Below the pieces are notes generated by a model. It did not search any database, was not told the DNA's origin, and saw nothing but the letters and a program-made list of their open reading frames with translations. From a virus, in IMG/VR virus record IMGVR_UViG_3300002835_000583, positions 1 to 35,040 of that record: a stretch of DNA of 35,040 bases. The stretch is one strand, 5' to 3'. The position numbers and the translations under genes were made by a program. This document shows, one piece after another, positions 31,164 through 35,040 of this stretch. The stretch's first letter is position 1. Each line of letters begins with the position of its first letter.

Positions 31164-31182
31164 TTAAAAGAACAATTAGCAT

Positions 31183-33213
31183 ATGTCAGTAGATTTTTTT
31201 GAAGACGGCCCAAAAACCAACCCTAGGAACAGAAAAAGTTCCTCCACAACGCCAATTCTTGATAATTTTTCAAGGGATCTAAACAAACTAGCCGAGGATA
31301 ATAAAATAGATCCGGTCGTTGGTAGAGACAAGGAAGTAAAAAGAATTGCACAAATTCTTTCGAGAAAGAAAAAAAACAACGCGGTCATTGTTGGTGATGC
31401 GGGTGTTGGAAAATCTGCACTTGTTGAGAAATTAGCGTTAATGATTGTTAAAGGTAATTGTCCAACCAATTTATTGGATAAACGACTGGTTTCCTTAGAT
31501 TTAACTTCATTAGTTGCTGGTACAAAATATCGAGGTCAATTTGAAGAAAGGATTAAAGCTATTATACACGAATTAGCCGAAAACCCCAACGTAATTCTTT
31601 TTATAGATGAATTACATACAATGGTTGGTGCTGGTAACGCTTCTGGTGCTATGGACGCGGCCAATATCTTAAAGCCAGCATTGGCAAGAGGTGAAATTCA
31701 ATGTATTGGTGCCACAACTTTTGATGAGTTTAAAAAACATATTGAAAAGGACGGTGCTTTGGTTAGAAGATTCCAAAAAATCATTTTAAAAGAACCAACG
31801 GAAACGGAAACAATAGAGATTTTAAAAAATCTAAAGCAATCATATGAGGACTATCACAGAGTTTCTTATGGTGAAGGTGTGATTGAAATTGCGGTCAAAC
31901 TTGCTGGTCGTTATATGACAGATAGACAATTCCCAGACAAAGCAATTGACGTTCTAGATGAATTAGGTTCGGAAAAAAGAGTAGTAATTGAGGTTCCAGA
32001 AATTATTGAGAAATTAAAAAAGGATGCCGAAGTTATTAAAGAAAAAAAACTCGAAGTTGTTCGTACTCAAAATTATGAGCAGGCCGCAAAACTAAGAGAT
32101 GAAGAAAGAAAAGTTATTAATCGTTTAAATAGCGAAAAAGCAATATGGGCAGACAACGAAAAAAATAATAAAATACCGATTAGTATTGATGATGTTTACG
32201 AAATGATTACATCAATGGCCGGTGTTCCGATTACTAGATTAGACCGCAAAGAAACTGAAAATTTAATTAACCTTGAAAAAAGATTAGGTGAAAAAGTTAT
32301 TGGACAATCAGAAGCTCTAACTAGTATATCCAAAGCCATTAGAAGAAATCGTGTTGGGATTAAAGAAACACAAAAACCTATTGGTTCATTCATTTTTATG
32401 GGATCAACTGGTGTGGGTAAAACATATCTAGCCAAAACTTTGGCTGAATTAATATTTGGTTCAGCGGACAATGTTATTAGAATTGATATGAGTGAGTTTA
32501 TGGAAAAACACACAGTATCAAGATTAGTTGGTGCGCCTCCAGGATATGTTGGTTATGATGAGGGTGGGCAATTAACTGAAAAGGTTAAAAACAATCCATT
32601 CTCGGTGATTCTATTTGATGAAATTGAAAAAGCACACAAAGATGTGTTTAACATTTTACTTCAAATATTGGATGAAGGACACGTTACAGATTCTTTTGGT
32701 AGAAAAATAAATTTTACCAACACGTTGATTATTATGACCTCAAATATTGGGGCTAAAAGAGTTTCCGAATTTGGCGCTGGAATTGGATTCTCCACAGCAT
32801 CTAGCGAACAACAATCATATGAGGTTAAAAGAACTATGATTCAAAAATCATTGAAACAACAATTTAACCCAGAATTCCTAAATAGAATTGATGATATTGT
32901 TTTATTTAATCCGTTAGATGAAACAGCACTTAAATCAATTATTACATTAGAAATGGAAAAGTTGACAAAAAGATTAATTGAGAAAAGTTATTCAATTAAA
33001 TTTGATTCAACTGTTATTGATGAAATTTTCAACAGAAATAAACAACAAGAATATGGTGCTAGACCAATCAAAAGAATAATTCAATCACTATGTGAAGATT
33101 TCCTTAGTGATGAAATATTAAAAGGCACCATTAAAGAGAATAAAAATTACAAAATAATATTCAAAGAAGATAAACTAATTCTTAAATTAGTTGTTGGAAA
33201 GGTTAGTGAGTAA
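31183..33213 (+). CDS. ClpC/ClpA-like AAA+ unfoldase without N-domain
   Basis: 676 residues, shorter than ClpC (about 810) because the N-terminal substrate/adaptor domain is absent; D1 begins at about residue 30. D1: Walker A GDAGVGKS (71-78), Walker B ILFIDE (138-143). A UVR-like segment (QNYEQAAKLRDEERKVINRL, ~296-315) replaces a long middle domain. D2: Walker A GSTGVGKT (407-414), pore loop GYVGY (454-458), Walker B VILFDE (475-480), and NPEFLNRID (562-570) with the arginine-finger region. The tripeptide I-G-F at 534-536, in the region where ClpC/ClpA/ClpX carry the ClpP-binding loop, suggests docking to host ClpP. Converges with the peptidase gene (27-base 3' overlap). Confidence 0.92.
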   Translation: MSVDFFEDGPKTNPRNRKSSSTTPILDNFSRDLNKLAEDNKIDPVVGRDKEVKRIAQILSRKKKNNAVIVGDAGVGKSALVEKLALMIVKGNCPTNLLDKRLVSLDLTSLVAGTKYRGQFEERIKAIIHELAENPNVILFIDELHTMVGAGNASGAMDAANILKPALARGEIQCIGATTFDEFKKHIEKDGALVRRFQKIILKEPTETETIEILKNLKQSYEDYHRVSYGEGVIEIAVKLAGRYMTDRQFPDKAIDVLDELGSEKRVVIEVPEIIEKLKKDAEVIKEKKLEVVRTQNYEQAAKLRDEERKVINRLNSEKAIWADNEKNNKIPISIDDVYEMITSMAGVPITRLDRKETENLINLEKRLGEKVIGQSEALTSISKAIRRNRVGIKETQKPIGSFIFMGSTGVGKTYLAKTLAELIFGSADNVIRIDMSEFMEKHTVSRLVGAPPGYVGYDEGGQLTEKVKNNPFSVILFDEIEKAHKDVFNILLQILDEGHVTDSFGRKINFTNTLIIMTSNIGAKRVSEFGAGIGFSTASSEQQSYEVKRTMIQKSLKQQFNPEFLNRIDDIVLFNPLDETALKSIITLEMEKLTKRLIEKSYSIKFDSTVIDEIFNRNKQQEYGARPIKRIIQSLCEDFLSDEILKGTIKENKNYKIIFKEDKLILKLVVGKVSE

Positions 33214-33984
33214 TTTAAGCCCTGTGTCGATGGCTTTAGCAACGTCGTCGACACAGACATATTCTGATTTTCTGTGCATATTATAATATCCACAAGATAA
33301 ATTTACCCCATCAATATCAAATCGTTTTTTCATCATATAAATGTCTGTGTAGGGATGACTACCATATAATGGTTTATAATCAATCTCCTCAAATGTTTTT
33401 GAAACAACTTTAAAGAAATCACTTTCCCTATCAAATATTCTAACACCGTTACAAATTTCGGTAACCAATTGATTTCCAGGAGCATCGTAGGATAATACGA
33501 ACTTTGTATTTTCAAAAAACTCTGGTTCACAATTACTAGAACCAATACAACCTGTTTCTTCTGAAACAAAGAACGCTAGTTTGATATTATCAACACGATC
33601 CAATATTTCTAAACAAACATATACACCACACTTATCATCACCACCACAACCAGTTTCTTCACCATTATCATCATAACCCTTTAAACATAAAACGTTTTCA
33701 TCGTATGGGTATACTTGACCATAACAACTTAATCTAGGTAACCATTCTTCTTTTATGTTGATTTTTGTTTTTTTATGGACGGTGTCTATGTGAGCACAAA
33801 TCAACGGTTTTATTACATCGGTCCCCTTGGTAACAAAAATGTTACCATATGAATCCACACCATACTCATAACCCTTTTTATCAAAATACTCTGATAGGTA
33901 CTCAACCATGTCCCATTCGTCATATGTTACCGAAGGTATTGATAATAAATCACTTAGACGCTCGATATTTACCAGATTTTCCAT
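33187..33984 (-). CDS. M20-family zinc metallopeptidase
   Basis: 265 residues, without the usual inserted dimerisation domain. Metal and catalytic residues: H65 and D67 in C-A-H-I-D-T-V-H, D116/D117 in G-G-D-D-K-C-G, E142/E143 in S-E-E-T-G, D167 in Y-D-A-P-G and H237 in N-M-H-R-K-S-E-Y. All expected ligands of M20-type peptidases (peptidase T or di/tripeptidase-like) are present, so it should be active on short peptides or amide bonds. The minimal size suggests a monomeric enzyme. Its 3' end overlaps the ClpC-like gene by 27 bases on the opposite strand. Function in the phage unknown; it may trim peptides made by Clp proteolysis. Confidence 0.85.
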   Translation of the reverse strand: MENLVNIERLSDLLSIPSVTYDEWDMVEYLSEYFDKKGYEYGVDSYGNIFVTKGTDVIKPLICAHIDTVHKKTKINIKEEWLPRLSCYGQVYPYDENVLCLKGYDDNGEETGCGGDDKCGVYVCLEILDRVDNIKLAFFVSEETGCIGSSNCEPEFFENTKFVLSYDAPGNQLVTEICNGVRIFDRESDFFKVVSKTFEEIDYKPLYGSHPYTDIYMMKKRFDIDGVNLSCGYYNMHRKSEYVCVDDVAKAIDTGLKLLTNLSNN

Positions 33985-34064
33985 TTTTATTATTTTTAGA
34001 ACACAAAAATAAACTTTTTTCTTGAAATTAATAAAAAAAAGTGGACTTTTTCTGTTTTTTTATA

Positions 34065-34072
34065 TATTTATA
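34065..34072 (+). promoter_or_regulatory. TATTTATA box, candidate promoter of a small RNA
   Basis: An exact TATTTATA with no coding start nearby. It precedes a hairpin-rich stretch ending in a terminator at 34172, so it may drive a short untranslated RNA. Confidence 0.4.
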
Positions 34073-34078
34073 TTCTCG

Positions 34079-34175
34079 AGGTACTCTTTGTCGATTACCT
34101 TTTCGTTTTTTTAATAGTGGGGTTGAACCCACGCAACGACCTTAAACCCCGACATCCAGTTGGGGTTTTTTATTT
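34079..34175 (+). ncRNA. Candidate structured leader or small RNA
   Basis: Most of the 231-base gap between the peptidase and lipoprotein genes holds no reading frame but three hairpins: AGGTA...TACCT (34079-34100), followed by a T-rich tract; GTGGG-GTTGAA-CCCAC (34117-34132); and AAACCCC...GGGGTTT with six Ts (34144-34171). The GGGGTT segments at 34119 and 34162 can each pair with AACCCC-type segments at 34126 or 34145, so two mutually exclusive folds are possible, as in attenuators. The end has a terminator form. Whether it is a trans-acting RNA or a switch for the lipoprotein gene is not known. Confidence 0.4.
34144..34172 (+). terminator. Rho-independent terminator after hairpin region
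   Basis: AAACCCC (34144-34150), 11-base loop, GGGGTTT (34162-34168), then a T-rich end. The 7-bp stem is perfect. It lies upstream of the lipoprotein gene, so that gene starts from the box TATATTTA at 34203-34210, or the terminator is leaky. Confidence 0.75.
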
Positions 34176-34202
34176 CTATTTTGTTTTATGATATTAATTA
34201 CA

Positions 34203-34210
34203 TATATTTA
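34203..34210 (+). promoter_or_regulatory. TAnnTTT(A/G)-like box of the lipoprotein gene
   Basis: TATATTTA, one mismatch from TAnnTTTG, ends 5 bases before ATG 34216 and lies between two terminators. Same geometry as the other boxes. Confidence 0.35.
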
Positions 34211-34215
34211 CTGTT

Positions 34216-34398
34216 ATGAAAAAATATACAATGATTTTAGCTATTGGTGCTATGTTAGCATTAACGGCATGTGGTTCAGGGTCAACCACAACTGAAACAA
34301 CCGACTCTACGTCGGTTAATCTAGATTCTACAGCAGTATCTGCAACAGATTCAACAACAGCAGAAATTGGAAAAGATTCTGTAACAACTGTTAAATAA
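34216..34398 (+). CDS. Small Ser/Thr-rich lipoprotein
   Basis: 60 residues. MKKYTMILAIGAMLALTAC is a clear lipoprotein signal peptide with lipobox L-T-A-C (16-19; the Cys would be the lipidated first residue of the mature form). The mature part is short and full of Ser, Thr, Asp and Glu (GSGSTTTETTDSTSVN...). No domain. Anchored in the host membrane, facing the periplasm or surface; may serve in superinfection exclusion or lysis control, but nothing supports a specific role. Flanked by two terminators, so it is its own transcription unit. Confidence 0.8.
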   Translation: MKKYTMILAIGAMLALTACGSGSTTTETTDSTSVNLDSTAVSATDSTTAEIGKDSVTTVK

Positions 34399-34402
34399 AT
34401 TT

Positions 34403-34431
34403 AAGGGCTCTAGTAGCCCTTATTTTTTTTT
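34403..34431 (+). terminator. Rho-independent terminator of the lipoprotein gene
   Basis: AAGGGCT, 5-base loop CTAGT, AGCCCTT, then A and nine Ts: a perfect 7-bp stem, starting 5 bases after the lipoprotein stop. Confidence 0.92.
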
Positions 34432-34458
34432 ACAACTTTCTTTTATTATATTAGTCAT

Positions 34459-34809
34459 ATGAAAGAACTATTAAAGAAAGTATTCGACAAGAAAATTGTT
34501 ATCCCTATTGTTAGCGGTATAGGTGTTGTTGCAATATTCGAATATATCATCTACCCAGGACTAACCACCGCAAATACATTTTTTAATGTATTATCATTTT
34601 TAATTGCAGTATTCGTATTTGTCTTACTTTTTCACCTACTAAAAGTTGAAAACCTTTTTAATTCAGAGCATTTAGAACCAGGAGAAACTGAACTAGATTA
34701 TATACCAAAAGAAGAGGTGATTAAAAAGAAACGAAACCCAAAGCAATTTTCAGATGTTAAAACAGAAGAGAAATTTGTAAAAACAAGAAAAAAAATAAAA
34801 AACAAATAA
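34459..34809 (+). CDS. Two-TM membrane protein with basic tail
   Basis: 116 residues. Two hydrophobic spans, IVIPIVSGIGVVAIFEYIIYP (~14-34) and FFNVLSFLIAVFVFVLLFHLL (~41-61), then an acidic linker and a highly basic C-terminus (KKKRNPKQFSDVKTEEKFVKTRKKIKNK). The layout is that of a small inner-membrane protein with a cytoplasmic tail. A holin is possible but there is no endolysin nearby and no diagnostic motif. Followed 1 base later by the prohibitin-like gene, so the pair is probably coexpressed and may interact. Confidence 0.75.
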   Translation: MKELLKKVFDKKIVIPIVSGIGVVAIFEYIIYPGLTTANTFFNVLSFLIAVFVFVLLFHLLKVENLFNSEHLEPGETELDYIPKEEVIKKKRNPKQFSDVKTEEKFVKTRKKIKNK

Positions 34810-34810
34810 T

Positions 34811-35040
34811 ATGGCAATCTATAATGAAAGTTTTGAGGACCGTTATGCTCGTCAAGAAAAAGAAAGAGAAGAATTAAGATTACAAAAACAATTAAAAATT
34901 AAAAAAATGATAAAAGCAATTAGTGCAGGTGTGTTAGGATTTATCCTATTGGTAGTATTATTTAATTCATGTGAGAGAATTGATGCTGGACATGTTGGTG
35001 TTAAAGTTAATCAGTATGGGGATAATAAAGGTGTGGATGA
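34811..35040 (+). CDS. Prohibitin/SPFH-like membrane protein, 3' truncated by window edge
   Basis: Open to the right edge; 76 codons seen. N-terminus is charged and helical (MAIYNESFEDRYARQEKEREE...), then a membrane segment (ISAGVLGFILLVVLFNSC, ~36-54), then E-R-I-D-A-G-H-V-G-V-K-V-N-Q-Y-G. The [ER]-x-[IV]-x-x-G-x-V-G-V-x-x-x-x-G start after a TM helix is the entry to the SPFH (prohibitin/stomatin) domain. Such proteins form large membrane rings and occur in several T4-like phages with unknown function. The rest of the gene is not visible. Confidence 0.78.
   Translation, partial: MAIYNESFEDRYARQEKEREELRLQKQLKIKKMIKAISAGVLGFILLVVLFNSCERIDAGHVGVKVNQYGDNKGVD

Noticed and set aside
34117-34132. 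tRNA T-arm look-alike on the minus strand (GTGGG, TTCAACC loop, CCCAC)
   Set aside because: The T-arm pattern is perfect, but no acceptor stem, D-arm or anticodon arm can be paired around it, and the T-run terminator is on the plus strand. I treat it as part of a plus-strand hairpin.
34459-34809. Holin assignment for the two-TM protein
   Set aside because: No endolysin nearby and no holin-specific motif; two TM spans and a basic tail alone are not enough.
1-35040. CRISPR arrays, insertion sequences, integrase or attachment sites
   Set aside because: I found no direct-repeat/spacer array, no transposase or integrase gene and no tRNA-linked repeat; the window looks like a lytic phage core.

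Overview
This AT-rich window (both strands dominated by A/T, very small intergenic gaps, no gene-free stretch above about 230 bases) is part of a tailed, contractile-tail (myovirus) phage genome of the T4-like superfamily. The evidence is a head-morphogenesis block in T4-like order on the minus strand: terminase large subunit, gp20-like portal, two small proteins in the gp67/gp68 position, gp21-like prohead protease, acidic gp22-like scaffold and gp23-like major capsid protein. A gp55-like sigma factor, a gp5-like OB-fold baseplate protein, PhoH and dUTPase are also present. The host is most likely a member of the Bacteroidota (flavobacterium-like). Start codons lack Shine-Dalgarno sequences and have A/T-rich leaders, several starts are preceded by TAnnTTTG-type -7 boxes, and the phage-encoded ribosomal protein bS21 and a DUF4494-like protein look like Bacteroidota versions.

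Layout. 1-16886 (plus strand): a repeat protein cut by the left edge, a WYL-like protein, a hypothetical, three glycosyltransferases interspersed with a DUF4494-like protein, dUTPase, PhoH and a HAD-like pseudo-enzyme, then a sigma factor. Tail/baseplate proteins follow (626-aa hydrophobic protein, gp5-like OB protein, DNRLRE-like beta-sandwich protein). The unit ends with five small genes whose N-termini resemble T4 capsid-targeting peptides; these include a flavodoxin-fold reductase and a pterin-4a-carbinolamine dehydratase. 16887-31025 (minus strand): a SAP-domain protein, a strong terminator, then the head genes and upstream accessory genes (reading leftward from a KTSC protein and a nucleotidyltransferase). 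A bS21 gene is inserted on the plus strand inside the head block. 31183-35040: a ClpC-like AAA+ unfoldase without N-domain, a convergent M20 metallopeptidase, a candidate structured RNA, a tiny lipoprotein, a two-TM protein and the start of a prohibitin/SPFH protein.

How it works together. The minus block makes and matures the capsid; the predicted protease cleavage motif is visible in the major capsid protein and in several small proteins. The plus block builds and possibly glycosylates tail parts. A recurring TATTTATA box on the coding strand occurs upstream of many genes, often only 1-5 bases before the start codon. At the terminase gene it is the only element between a strong terminator and the ATG. 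It is the best candidate for the late promoter read by the gp55-like sigma factor and may give leaderless mRNAs. The phage bS21, ClpC-like unfoldase, peptidase and prohibitin suggest that the phage remodels host translation, proteolysis and membrane. All functions are inferred from sequence reading alone; no database search was run.
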